From the NCBI GenBank assembly GCA_017516315.1, contig JAFXDE010000039.1:1-64000 (forward strand): a stretch of 64,000 bases of DNA, given 5' to 3'. Source of the DNA: Clostridia bacterium (GTDB lineage: Bacteria > Bacillota > Clostridia > Oscillospirales > Acutalibacteraceae). Each line of letters begins with the position of its first letter. Positions within the stretch are counted from its first letter, which is position 1. The position numbers and the translations under genes were made by a program. The notes under the pieces are model-generated. The model was given only the letters and a program-made list of their open reading frames with translations, ran no database searches and was not told the DNA's origin. This document shows positions 26,780-34,676 of this stretch, in pieces.

Positions 26780-26862
26780 GCGGGGAGCCAAGCCCCTGTA
26801 GACAGGGACCTGCGGCGCCGCAGGCGTCACAGGTGACCGTTTACGGTCGCTTGGCTCCCCGC
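26780..26862 (-). repeat. Cloverleaf palindromic element, copy A
   Basis: An 83-bp GC-rich element. The outer stem GCGGGGAGCCAAG (26780-26792) pairs perfectly with CTTGGCTCCCCGC (26850-26862). Inside are three hairpins: CCCTGT/ACAGGG (26794-26807), a CCTGCGGCGCCGCAGG palindrome (26809-26824) within ACCTG/CAGGT, and GACCG/CGGTC (26835-26848). Copies B (35688-35792) and C (55454-55539) share the design. It lies about 30 bp downstream of the terminator of the coiled-coil gene, read on the minus strand. There is no reading frame and no tRNA T-loop. Confidence 0.9.
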
Positions 26863-26889
26863 GCGTAAATTTAAAGCAGTCTTTTCCCT

Positions 26890-26922
26890 TAAAAAAACTT
26901 AACCTGCCGTTTTCACGGCAGG
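26890..26922 (-). terminator. Terminator of the rsmD-coaD-coiled-coil operon
   Basis: CCTGCCGT (26903-26910) pairs with ACGGCAGG (26915-26922), followed on the minus strand by TTAAGTTTTTTT. The stem and tail nearly match the terminator before element B. Confidence 0.9.
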
Positions 26923-26944
26923 CAGAGAGCTTACTTTTAAATTA

Positions 26945-27739
26945 TCAGTTGTTGTCGAGACCGAGGTTTCTTACCTGTACGGAATACTCGCTCTGGAACT
27001 GCTTGTTAACAGCGTTGATGTTGTCGAGACTCTGCATAGCCACATTTTGATAACCTGCAAGACCGTTTGTAACGAAGCCGCGTGCGCCTTCAACGATACC
27101 GATTGTCCATTCCTTGGCTCTTGCCTTAAGCTCTTCGCAGTCGGCTGTTGTCTTTGCGATCATTGCCTGAGTTTCCTGCTCTGTAGCAGTTTTGATCTGC
27201 TCGCTTCTTTCTCTTGCCAGGCGGGTGATGTTATGCTCCTGAACCATTTCTTCAGCCTGAGCCTGAGCGCGGGCGATGATTTTAGCTGCATCCTCCTGAG
27301 CTTTTTTGATAGTTTCGGAATAATATGTTTTAGCACTGTTTGAAATTTCTGTTTCCTGCTTACGTGCAGCAGCGATGATGGAGTTGCTCTTTGCAGTGGC
27401 ATCGTTGATGATGGTTGCTTCTCTGGAGATGATTTCGTTAGCGGAAATGATTTCCTCGGGGAAGCGGCTCTGGATGTATTCTGCGAGCATAGCGATATCC
27501 TTACCGTCTACTATTCTCTTTGTTTTTGAGAAGAAGAATCTCTTACCTCTGGAAACGAGGCCTTCCATTTCTACTACGAGCTGGTCGAAATCCATGCTGC
27601 CCCATCTTGCTTCAGCGTCAGCTGCGCTGTAATCGCCGAAATCGGTAATTTCTTCGTATTCTTCCTCGTATAAGTCCTCCTCTGAGGAAACTACATCTTC
27701 TACTTCAAGGTCTGTTTCAAGATCGTAAAAATTTGACAT
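26945..27739 (-). CDS. Conserved coiled-coil protein (ATP synthase B/DivIVA-like)
   Basis: A 264-aa protein with a very acidic N-terminus (residues 1-45), then a charged region and a long Ala/Glu/Lys-rich coiled coil (about residues 85-215, with repeated AxxxAxxxxA heptads such as AKIIARAQAQAEEMVQEH). There is no signal or membrane segment. Clostridia often have such a gene after rsmD-coaD, annotated as ATPase or DivIVA-like; the function is not established. Here it is third in that operon, 6 bp after coaD. The similarity to ATP synthase subunit B is probably only coiled-coil composition. Confidence 0.7.
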   Translation of the reverse strand: MSNFYDLETDLEVEDVVSSEEDLYEEEYEEITDFGDYSAADAEARWGSMDFDQLVVEMEGLVSRGKRFFFSKTKRIVDGKDIAMLAEYIQSRFPEEIISANEIISREATIINDATAKSNSIIAAARKQETEISNSAKTYYSETIKKAQEDAAKIIARAQAQAEEMVQEHNITRLARERSEQIKTATEQETQAMIAKTTADCEELKARAKEWTIGIVEGARGFVTNGLAGYQNVAMQSLDNINAVNKQFQSEYSVQVRNLGLDNN

Positions 27740-27745
27740 TTTAAC

Positions 27746-28240
27746 TTATCCTTTCTTTAACTTTTCTATTATATCCTTTGAAATTTCTGCCGGGATGAAA
27801 AGGGAAATATCTCCGCCGAGCATACATACCTGCTTTATCATGCTTGAAGACAGGAACATGTGGTCGGTATCAGCCGCCATAAAGACTGTTTCCGTATTTT
27901 CGTTAAGCTTTTTATTGATAAGAGCCTGCTGGAATTCGTCCTCGAAATCGGAAACGGCGCGAAGACCTTTTACGACTGCCGCGGCATTTTTCTGCTTGGC
28001 ATAGTCGGCTAAAAGTCCCATATATGAATCAACGCTGACGTTTGGTATATCCTTTGTGCATCTTTTTATGAACTCTACTCTTTCCTCTACCGTGAAAGCG
28101 TAAGAGCCGATTTTGCGGTAATTGGACATAACGACAACTATAATTTTATCGAAAAGCTTGGCGCTTCTTTTGATGATGTCGAGGTGACCGCTGGTTACGG
28201 GGTCGAAGGAGCCGGGATAAACGGCTATTCTTTCTTTCAT
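27746..28240 (-). CDS. coaD: Phosphopantetheine adenylyltransferase
   Basis: Catalyses the fourth step of coenzyme A synthesis, adenylating 4'-phosphopantetheine to dephospho-CoA. At 164 aa it has the normal length. YPGSFDPVTSGHLDII near residue 8 is the nucleotidyl-transferase motif with the T/SxGH signature, and SSSMIKQV near residue 130 is the late phosphate-binding loop. The ATG overlaps the rsmD stop by 4 bases. The rsmD-coaD pairing is widespread in Bacillota, which supports the call. Confidence 0.97.
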   Translation of the reverse strand: MKERIAVYPGSFDPVTSGHLDIIKRSAKLFDKIIVVVMSNYRKIGSYAFTVEERVEFIKRCTKDIPNVSVDSYMGLLADYAKQKNAAAVVKGLRAVSDFEDEFQQALINKKLNENTETVFMAADTDHMFLSSSMIKQVCMLGGDISLFIPAEISKDIIEKLKKG

Positions 28241-28791
28241 AAGTCCTCCTCCTTTTCGGGTATGCGGTAAAGGAAGAGACCTGTTTTACCGTATCGGTAC
28301 TTCTTTTTCAGCTCGAAGTCTCCTGCCTTTTCGGGAAGAGAGTCACCGTAGGGCGCTTCACAGATGATAACACCTGTTTCCTCCATAACTGCCGGGACCT
28401 TTTCGAGTGCTTTTTCGAGTATACCCTTCGAATAGGGCGGGTCAAGAAGCGCAATATCGTATTTTTCCGTTCTTCGTGAAAGGAAGGCTACGGCATCGCT
28501 GTTTATCACTACAGCCTTTTTATCGAAGCCTGTGGTCTCAAGATTTTTCTTTATAACCTCGATGCTTTTTTTACTGCTGTCCACGATAACCGCGTTATCG
28601 GCACCTCTCGAAAGTGCTTCGATAGCGAGCTGACCGCAGCCGCCGAAAAGGTCTAAAACCTTGCTGCCTTCGACTTCAAACTGAATAATGGAAAACATCG
28701 CTTCTTTAACTATATCCGTTGTGGGCCTTACATCATCACCGTCTAAGGTAATGAGCCTTCTGCCTCTGGCGGAGCCTGTAATTACTCTCAT
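28237..28791 (-). CDS. rsmD: 16S rRNA (guanine-966-N2)-methyltransferase
   Basis: Methylates G966 of 16S rRNA during 30S assembly with S-adenosylmethionine. The 184-aa protein begins MRVITGSARGRRL, has VRPTTDIVKEAMFSII near residue 20, the SAM motif VLDLFGGCGQLAIEAL near residue 43 and the catalytic LLDPPYSKG near residue 116, all in RsmD order. It is the first gene of the rsmD-coaD-coiled-coil operon. CAAGGAGGG lies upstream of the ATG. Confidence 0.96.
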   Translation of the reverse strand: MRVITGSARGRRLITLDGDDVRPTTDIVKEAMFSIIQFEVEGSKVLDLFGGCGQLAIEALSRGADNAVIVDSSKKSIEVIKKNLETTGFDKKAVVINSDAVAFLSRRTEKYDIALLDPPYSKGILEKALEKVPAVMEETGVIICEAPYGDSLPEKAGDFELKKKYRYGKTGLFLYRIPEKEEDL

Positions 28792-28826
28792 GGCTACACC
28801 CTCCTTGGCATAGTAATTTAGTATAT

Positions 28827-28854
28827 ATTATCACACTTTTAAAGAAAAATGCAA
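28827..28854 (-). promoter_or_regulatory. Possible rsmD operon promoter
   Basis: Minus-strand TTGCAT (28849-28854), 16-bp spacer, GATAAT (28827-28832). A plausible but imperfect match. Confidence 0.4.
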
Positions 28855-28977
28855 CAGTATTTCTGTTTTTTCTCTCTTTTTACTTAATTTTACATCCTTT
28901 TCGGGCATTTTTTGCTTCAGATAAACAAAATACGACTTTCTTCGGCTTATTTTTACAGACTCTGAGGCTTCTGATTA

Positions 28978-29006
28978 TTGACATCGGACAAGATTAAGAT
29001 TATAAT
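28978..29006 (+). promoter_or_regulatory. Consensus promoter of the Gly-rich membrane protein gene
   Basis: TTGACA (28978-28983), 17-bp spacer, TATAAT (29001-29006), 50 bases before the ATG. Both hexamers are perfect consensus. Confidence 0.85.
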
Positions 29007-29055
29007 TTCAGTATGAAGGAAAACATCATTTTACTTATGAAAGGAAGTTGATTTT

Positions 29056-30192
29056 ATGCCCGGACCAGGTGGCGGAAGCTCAGGCGGCGGCTTCGGCGGC
29101 GGCTCCTTCGGCGGAGGCGGCAGAGGTTTTTCAGGCGGAGGCGGCTTCGGCGGAGGCTCCTTCGGCGGCGGATCTCATCATACACCGCCCCACAGACCCC
29201 ATCATCACGGACCTCATTTTCATGGCCCCTATTTCGGCGGCTGGGGATGGGGCAGAAGGCGTTATGTCGGAGGCGGCGGATGTGTAACATTTTTACTGAT
29301 AGCGCTTTTCATAATGTTCATCGGTATTTATATTTTTATACCTGAGGGTGATATTTTCGATGATCCCTTCGTGATAACTGACAGCTATGAAACGGAGTTT
29401 TACGATGAAGGTGTAATGCAGGACTATGCCGACGGAAAATACAAAGAGCATTTCGGTGATTTTGATAATTACGAAAATAATATTCTTTTGGTATTTCTTA
29501 CCAATGAGGCCTGCGACGGTTATTACACCATAGCCTGGGTAGGGGATAATGTCAGGTATGAGATCAACGAAATGTTCGGTGAATACACGGAATACGGTGA
29601 GGCTCTTTCAAATTATGTCAATCAGGAATACTATGCTTATTCCCTTGATAAAGACCTTTCCATGGTGATAAACGAAATGACAGATAAAATCGTCTCTCTC
29701 GGCTTTTCCGATTCCTTTGAAGACGGCTTTAACGAAGGCAGTACTGCTCCCTCTGTTACGGATAACAGAACGAAGCTCGAAATGAATACACAGATGGTAG
29801 ACGGTGCTCTGTCGGTGTTTACCGAAAAGACGGGTATACCCTGTGTAATAGTAATTGATTCGGCAGAAAAGGTCTTCGGGTGGACAGCTGAGGAAGATTT
29901 ACCTGTATCTGCCGAAAACAGTGAAGAGCTGTTTTCAAATGGATCAGTAACAATTTTAGGCGGGGACTCCTCGGATATAGCCGTAATCGGCGGTGCGGAC
30001 GGACCTACACAGATAAGAGTCGGCAGCGGTGTGAGCTATGTATTTATCATCGTGGTTGTGCTTATCGCTCTGGTTGCCCTCGGACTTTTACTTCGCCTTA
30101 AAAAGGGTAATAAATTTACCGAGGAAATAAAAGAGGAAAAGAGCAAGGGTACTCCGACGGGCAAGGATGAAAAACCGCCTTGGGAGCTGTGA
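29056..30192 (+). CDS. Gly-rich, TPM-like membrane protein
   Basis: A 378-aa protein. Residues 1-45 are a low-complexity GGGxFGGGS repeat, followed by a His/Pro-rich patch and a WGWGRRRY turn. A transmembrane helix (about residues 78-98) leads to an extracellular-type domain with NNILLVFLTNEACDGYYTIAW (near residue 135), similar to the TPM domain found in membrane-bound repair or phosphatase-like proteins. A second helix lies near residues 330-352, before a Lys-rich cytoplasmic tail. The Gly-rich end has few hydrophobic residues and is probably cytoplasmic. AAAGGAAG precedes the ATG. Function unknown. Confidence 0.72.
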   Translation: MPGPGGGSSGGGFGGGSFGGGGRGFSGGGGFGGGSFGGGSHHTPPHRPHHHGPHFHGPYFGGWGWGRRRYVGGGGCVTFLLIALFIMFIGIYIFIPEGDIFDDPFVITDSYETEFYDEGVMQDYADGKYKEHFGDFDNYENNILLVFLTNEACDGYYTIAWVGDNVRYEINEMFGEYTEYGEALSNYVNQEYYAYSLDKDLSMVINEMTDKIVSLGFSDSFEDGFNEGSTAPSVTDNRTKLEMNTQMVDGALSVFTEKTGIPCVIVIDSAEKVFGWTAEEDLPVSAENSEELFSNGSVTILGGDSSDIAVIGGADGPTQIRVGSGVSYVFIIVVVLIALVALGLLLRLKKGNKFTEEIKEEKSKGTPTGKDEKPPWEL

Positions 30193-30208
30193 TATAACTG
30201 AATTACGG

Positions 30209-30238
30209 GCAGTCGCAAATAAGCGGCTGCTCTTTTAT
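30209..30238 (+). terminator. Weak terminator after the Gly-rich membrane protein gene
   Basis: GCAGTCGC (30209-30216) pairs with GCGGCTGC (30223-30230) with one G-T pair, followed by TCTTTTAT. Confidence 0.6.
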
Positions 30239-30260
30239 GTTATTTCATCGGTATAAATTA

Positions 30261-30289
30261 TTGCTATTTTCTTTGTTTTATAGTATAAT
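30261..30289 (+). promoter_or_regulatory. Promoter of the obg-mrnC-yhaM operon
   Basis: TTGCTA (30261-30266), 17-bp spacer, TATAAT (30284-30289), about 53 bases before the obg ATG. Confidence 0.7.
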
Positions 30290-30341
30290 TAATTGATTAT
30301 GTTCATTTAATAGCATTACTACCTGTTAAGGAGGCGGAAAA

Positions 30342-31613
30342 ATGTTTGTAGATAAAGCTAAAATTTTTATAAAAGCAGGTAACGGCGGTAACGGTGCTGT
30401 TGCTTTCCACCGTTAAAAGTTTGTAGCCGCAGGCGGTCCCGACGGCGGTGACGGCGGCAAGGGCGGTGACATCGTCTTTATGGTAGACGATAACCTTTCA
30501 ACCCTCAATGATTTTAAGTACAAGAGAAAATACAAGGCTCCTGCAGGTGCAGACGGTCAGGGCGGCGGACGAAACGGAAGAAAGGCCGAGGATCTTATTA
30601 TCAAGGTTCCGCGCGGTACTGTTATCCGTGAAAGCGACAGCGGAGTTATTATGGCTGATATGTCCACAGATGAAACCTTTGTAGCCGCTAAGGGCGGTAA
30701 GGGCGGCTGGGGAAACAGACACTTCGCCACAGCGACAAGACAGACTCCCCGCTTCGCCAAGGCAGGTATGCCCGGTGAGGAATGGGAGGTAACTCTCGAA
30801 TTAAAGCTTTTGGCCGATGTAGGTCTTTTAGGCTTTCCGAATGTAGGTAAATCAAGTTTTATTTCCGTAGTAAGTCAGGCAAAGCCTATAATCGGTGACT
30901 ATCACTTTACTACTATTACTCCCGTTTTAGGTGTGGTATCCATGGGTGAAGGCTCTTCCTTCGTTATCGCCGATATACCCGGTCTTATCGAGGGTGCAAG
31001 CGAGGGTGTCGGTCTCGGTCACGAGTTTTTAAGGCATGTGGAGCGCTGCCGTATGCTTCTTCACATAGTCGATGTGGCAGGCAGTGAGGGCAGAGACCCT
31101 ATCGAGGATTTCGAAAAGATTAATCTTGAGCTCGAGCGCTTCAATCCGGAGCTTGCCGAATGTCCTCAGATAGTAGCCGGTAATAAGATTGACCTTGCTA
31201 CAGAGGAGCAGAGAGACGGATTCAGAAAATACATCGAGGATAAGGGCTACAACTATTTCGAAATGTGTGCACCTATTTTGGAGGGTACGAAAGAGGTTAT
31301 AGATGCCGTAGCGGCAAAGCTCGCTACTCTTCCGCCCGTAAAAAGATACGAAAAGGAGGAAATACCTCTTGAGGCTCTCCTTAAAAAGCAGGATACGGGC
31401 TTTACCATCACAGTGGAAGAGGATGTCTATATCGTGGAGGCACCCTTCCTTATCCGTATACTCTGTTCGACTGACCTGGACGACTACGAATCTCTTCAGT
31501 ATTTCCAAAGAGTGCTTATCTCCAGCGGTATCATCGAGGCTCTCCGTGAAAAGGGTATACAGGAAGGCGACATAGTAAGTATTTACGATTTCGAATTTGA
31601 ATTTATGAACTGA
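30342..31613 (+). pseudogene. obg: GTPase Obg, reading frame interrupted by a nonsense codon
   Basis: Obg is an essential GTPase in 50S subunit assembly and stress signalling. The intact start is the ATG at 30342, 8 bases after AAGGAGG. The protein begins MFVDKAKIFIKAGNGGNGAV, and after AFHR codon 25 is TAA (30414-30416) where the family has Glu in HREKFVAAGG. The frame then resumes in step with the glycine-rich Obg fold, the G domain (G1 GFPNVGKSSF, G3 DIPG, G4 NKID) and a C-terminal OCT domain (to 31613). One base change, GAA to TAA, explains it. A reinitiated product from the ATG at 30480 would lack the first 46 residues. This may be a real mutation or a sequencing or assembly error, because obg is essential in bacteria studied. 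Confidence 0.9.
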
Positions 31614-31628
31614 GGAAAAAGATATTAT

Positions 31629-32030
31629 ATGGAAAAATTAACCGAAGCAAAATGTGATGTAAATATGCTCAGCCCCCTTAATCTTGCCTTCGTGGGAGAT
31701 ACGGTTTTCGACCTTTTCGTGAGGGAACGGTTAGTATGTGAGGCTAACCGACCCGTAAACAAGCTCCATAATAAGGCGGCAGGTATGGTAAAAGCCTCAG
31801 CACAGGCAAGAGCTGCGGAAAGAATAAGGGACAGACTTACAGAACAGGAGCAGGGTGTTTTAAGGAGGGGCAGGAATGCTCACATTAATCACAAGGCTAA
31901 AAATATGAGTGAGGCAGATTATCATCTTGTCACAGGACTGGAGGCTCTTTTCGGTTATCTTTACCTTAAGGGCGAAACAGACAGACTTAATGAAATTTTC
32001 GAAATGATTTTAGAGGAGGAAGAAGGATGA
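31629..32030 (+). CDS. mrnC: Mini-ribonuclease III
   Basis: A 133-aa dimeric RNase III-like catalytic domain without the double-stranded RNA-binding domain. In Bacillota it matures 23S rRNA. The segments LAFVGDTVFDLFVRERL near residue 18 and the acidic E/D positions in HLVTGLEALFGYLYL near the C-terminus carry the catalytic residues. It begins 15 bp after obg and overlaps the yhaM-like start by 4 bases. More often it sits beside cysS, so this context is less common. Confidence 0.9.
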   Translation: MEKLTEAKCDVNMLSPLNLAFVGDTVFDLFVRERLVCEANRPVNKLHNKAAGMVKASAQARAAERIRDRLTEQEQGVLRRGRNAHINHKAKNMSEADYHLVTGLEALFGYLYLKGETDRLNEIFEMILEEEEG

Positions 32031-32995
32031 ACAGCACATTCAGCGCAAGCGGCAGTAATGACGGCTTCTGGCTTATTAAAACTGCCGACAAAAAGGTGAA
32101 CGTAAAGGGTGCCGCCTATCTCGATCTTATTCTTTGCGATAAAAAAGGTGAAATCAGCGGTAAGCTCTGGGATTACAGCGAGTCGGTACACGGAGCTTAT
32201 AATGCAGGCGACCTGGTAAAAATAAGAGGTACCGTCACACAGTTTAACGGTAACGACCAGCTCCGTATCGACCGAATAAGAAGGGTGAACGAGACTGACG
32301 GAGTGAATATAGCCGATTTCGTTCCTACGGCAGAATACAGCGGTGAAATGATGCTCGGACAGATAATGAATATTATCGCCTCGGTAAAGGATGAGGAGCT
32401 TAAGCATCTTACCTTCGCTCTCGTTAAGGACAGAGAAGAAAAAATTCTCTTCTGGCCCGCCGCCTTTAAGCTTCATCACGCCATAAGAGGCGGTCTTCTC
32501 TACCATACTCTTTCCATTCTTAAGCTCTGTGAGGGCGTATGCAGTATTTATCCTGCCGTGGACCGTGATTTGCTTATGTGCGGTGCCATAGTTCACGATC
32601 TTTGTAAAATCGATGAGTTTGAAATCAGCCCTGCAGGTCTCGTAACGGGCTATTCCGTAAAGGGTGAGCTTTTAGGCCACCTCGTTATGGGTGCCGTTAA
32701 AATCGAAGAAAAGGCAAGACAGTTGGGTATCGACTCGGAAAAAGCTATGCTTTTACAGCACATGGTTATTTCTCACCACGGCGAGCCTGACTTCGGTGCA
32801 GCAGTAAGGCCTATGTTCCTCGAGGCAGAAATTTTAAGCGAGCTGGATAAATTAGACGCCACTATTAATGAAATTACAAGTGCCACGGCTGACCTTAAGG
32901 AAGGTGAATTCTCCCAGAGAATGTGGGCACTCGATAACCGTAAGCTTTATAACCACGGCAGAAAAGAGGTAGTGGTTAAGGCTAATTTAGAATAA
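32027..32995 (+). CDS. yhaM: 3'-5' exoribonuclease YhaM family (OB-fold plus HD domain)
   Basis: A 322-aa soluble protein with an N-terminal OB fold (YLDLILCDKKGEISGKLWD near residue 27, VKIRGTVTQFNGNDQLRID near residue 63). A C-terminal HD phosphohydrolase-type domain follows, with RGGLLYHTLSILKL near residue 150, GAIVHDLCKIDE near residue 186 and HMVISHHGEPDFG near residue 246. YhaM degrades RNA, and in some reports ssDNA, 3' to 5'. It follows mrnC with a 4-base overlap and is closed by a strong terminator. Confidence 0.93.
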   Translation: MNSTFSASGSNDGFWLIKTADKKVNVKGAAYLDLILCDKKGEISGKLWDYSESVHGAYNAGDLVKIRGTVTQFNGNDQLRIDRIRRVNETDGVNIADFVPTAEYSGEMMLGQIMNIIASVKDEELKHLTFALVKDREEKILFWPAAFKLHHAIRGGLLYHTLSILKLCEGVCSIYPAVDRDLLMCGAIVHDLCKIDEFEISPAGLVTGYSVKGELLGHLVMGAVKIEEKARQLGIDSEKAMLLQHMVISHHGEPDFGAAVRPMFLEAEILSELDKLDATINEITSATADLKEGEFSQRMWALDNRKLYNHGRKEVVVKANLE

Positions 32996-33000
32996 AAACT

Positions 33001-33034
33001 ATACCGCACAGCAAAAATGTGCGGTATTTGCTTT
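33001..33034 (+). terminator. Terminator of the obg-mrnC-yhaM operon
   Basis: ATACCGCACA (33001-33010) pairs with TGTGCGGTAT (33018-33027), then TTGCTTTT. Confidence 0.9.
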
Positions 33035-33039
33035 TAGGG

Positions 33040-33190
33040 CAGGGGCCCTCTCCGTCAACCCGGCGGTTGCCACCTCCCCTTTCAGGGGAGGCTGTTACAG
33101 CTCTCCTGAAAGGAGAGCTGTCACAAAGTGACTGAGAGGTTGTTTTTCGGTAGAGCAATGCTCGCCCCCCTACGGGAAAGCGATGTTTAG
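33040..33190. repeat. Intergenic multi-hairpin repeat-like element
   Basis: A 150-bp non-coding block with CCTCCCCT/AGGGGAGG (33073-33080 with 33084-33091), an 11-bp perfect hairpin ACAGCTCTCCT/AGGAGAGCTGT (33097-33107 with 33111-33121) and GTCAC/GTGAC (33120-33132). It resembles dispersed inverted-repeat elements I know from gut Clostridia genomes. Only one copy is in the window. Confidence 0.65.
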
Positions 33191-33276
33191 GGTGAAGCCT
33201 TTTCATTAAAAACTACCTTTGACTGAAAAATTGCGGACTTTCCGATTGTTTAATATGCGAAAGGAGGTTGAAAGTT

Positions 33277-33759
33277 ATGTATTCTACAGCCGGCAACGAA
33301 TACATAGAAGAGATAATCAGAAAATATTCATCCTCGATGCTGAAGACAGCTTTTTCCCTGCTTAAGTCCACGGATGATGCAGAGGATGCGGTACAGGAGG
33401 CTTTTATAAAGCTTTTGACCAAGGCTCCCGAATTCGAAAATGACGAGCACAGGAAGGCCTGGCTTTTACGGGTGACGGTAAATATAAGTAAAAATATGCT
33501 CAAATCCGCCAAAAGAAAAAATCTGCCCTTAACGGAAGAAATTCCCTACATGGAAAAAAGCGACGAGGTTTTACCTTATGTACTCTCTCTCGATGAAAAA
33601 TATAGGGTGGTAATACATCTTTACTATTACGAAAATTATTCTATCAAAGAAATAGCGGAAATATTATCTCTGCCTGCCGCTACGGTGGGAACGAGGCTTT
33701 CACGGGCAAGAAAAATGCTCGAAAAATCATTGAAGGAGGATTTCGGAGATGAAGTTTGA
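33277..33759 (+). CDS. ECF-type RNA polymerase sigma factor
   Basis: A 160-aa sigma-70 family regulator. Sigma region 2 (DDAEDAVQEAFIKLL near residue 33, then KAWLLRVTVNISKNML) and region 4 (YSIKEIAEILSLPAATVGTRLSRARKML near residue 124) are both present, with no N-terminal extension. A TTG at 33268 is in frame, but it lies 1 base after AAGGAGG; the ATG at 33277 is correctly spaced. It overlaps the next gene by 11 bases, the usual sigma/anti-sigma layout. The target genes cannot be told from the window. Confidence 0.92.
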   Translation: MYSTAGNEYIEEIIRKYSSSMLKTAFSLLKSTDDAEDAVQEAFIKLLTKAPEFENDEHRKAWLLRVTVNISKNMLKSAKRKNLPLTEEIPYMEKSDEVLPYVLSLDEKYRVVIHLYYYENYSIKEIAEILSLPAATVGTRLSRARKMLEKSLKEDFGDEV

Positions 33760-34567
33760 AGAAAAGTATAAAAATGAAATCGACTCTCTTTCCTTTTCGT
33801 CTGACTGTGAAGAACGCTTCATCGAAGCTGTGAGTAAGGCGGAAAAGAATACTAATTATTCGTTTATAAGTAAAAGAAAAACATTTATTGCTCTTGTTGC
33901 GATTGTTACTGCTATGATAATTTTATCTGTAAGCACTACGGCAGAGCCGACATCATATACTCCGGATGCTACGACCGTACAGTATCAGATATCAAACAGC
34001 AATTTTGAGGACAGATGGAAGCCGAGCAGAAAATTTCCGAAAACAAAAGGGAACGAAGAATATTCGTTTACTGTTTTAGGTATTGCTTCCGGAGAGTTTA
34101 TCAATAACTGCGACGGGTTTTCGGCGGATGTAACCAAGGATTATTTCGTTACTGCTGTCAGTGGGCATAACGGAGCTGATCTCAGACTCGAAAACGGGCA
34201 GTTTCCTATAAAAATAACTCCGCTGATTTACGGCAGTGAGCCCTGGGTAACAAACAGCAGTACGCTGTGTAAGGATACGATAGTTGCAGAAAAAAACGGA
34301 GTTATATATTATTTCTTTGATACATCCTTCCTCGAAAGATATGAAGGAAGAACAGTCTGCTTTGCTTCTTACGAGGGGGATACGCCATCGTCGGAAATTT
34401 TCGTTATGGACGAAAACGGAGTTATTTCTTTGAAGCAGGGATACGGTTTTCTCAATGACTGTGAAAAATTCGGCTGTATAACAGAGTTGCCGAGGGATAT
34501 ATCAGACACACACCCCGAAATAGCGGAAGAGTGGCTTCTGAAGGATGTTCTTTCCGAACTGGACTGA
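33749..34567 (+). CDS. Membrane protein, probable cognate anti-sigma factor
   Basis: A 272-aa protein with a cytoplasmic N-terminus of about 50 residues, one transmembrane helix (FIALVAIVTAMIILSV near residue 50) and an extracellular C-terminal domain of about 200 residues. The topology and the overlap with the sigma gene suggest an anti-sigma factor that binds the sigma factor inside and senses a signal outside. I do not recognise a zinc-binding anti-sigma (ZAS) motif, so the role is inferred from position. GGAGG lies before the ATG. Confidence 0.65.
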   Translation: MKFEEKYKNEIDSLSFSSDCEERFIEAVSKAEKNTNYSFISKRKTFIALVAIVTAMIILSVSTTAEPTSYTPDATTVQYQISNSNFEDRWKPSRKFPKTKGNEEYSFTVLGIASGEFINNCDGFSADVTKDYFVTAVSGHNGADLRLENGQFPIKITPLIYGSEPWVTNSSTLCKDTIVAEKNGVIYYFFDTSFLERYEGRTVCFASYEGDTPSSEIFVMDENGVISLKQGYGFLNDCEKFGCITELPRDISDTHPEIAEEWLLKDVLSELD

Positions 34568-34613
34568 TAAAAAAATATTTTAAAAGCAGGCATATTTCCT
34601 CTTTATAAACATA

Positions 34614-34663
34614 AAACAGATGTATTTCAGTTGATACCAACTTTAACACATCTGTTTTTCTTT
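34614..34663 (+). terminator. Terminator of the sigma/anti-sigma operon
   Basis: AAACAGATGT (34614-34623) pairs with ACATCTGTTT (34648-34657). The loop itself contains AGTTG/CAACT. A T-rich tail follows on the plus strand. Confidence 0.75.
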
Positions 34664-34676
34664 TCAGAAACAATCC

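Noticed and set aside
26780..26862. tRNA gene, because of the cloverleaf-like fold
   Set aside because: No T-loop GTTCRA, no anticodon-arm geometry, stems too long and GC-rich, and copy C has a different middle arm.
26780..26862. Cloverleaf elements as ordinary rho-independent terminators
   Set aside because: They lack T tracts, and a separate proper terminator lies 16-30 bp upstream of each one.
29054..29290. Arg-rich minus-strand frame opposite the Gly-rich N-terminus
   Set aside because: It is the complement of GGC/GGA glycine codons; no start signals.
30414..30416. TAA recoded as an amino acid in this organism
   Set aside because: TAA is the normal stop of many intact genes in the window, such as ilvC, ilvD, rnfC and secA.
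30480..31613. Obg starting at the ATG at 30480 as a normal gene
   Set aside because: The conserved N-terminal Obg residues are encoded in frame upstream from a well-placed ATG and ribosome site; only a TAA interrupts them.
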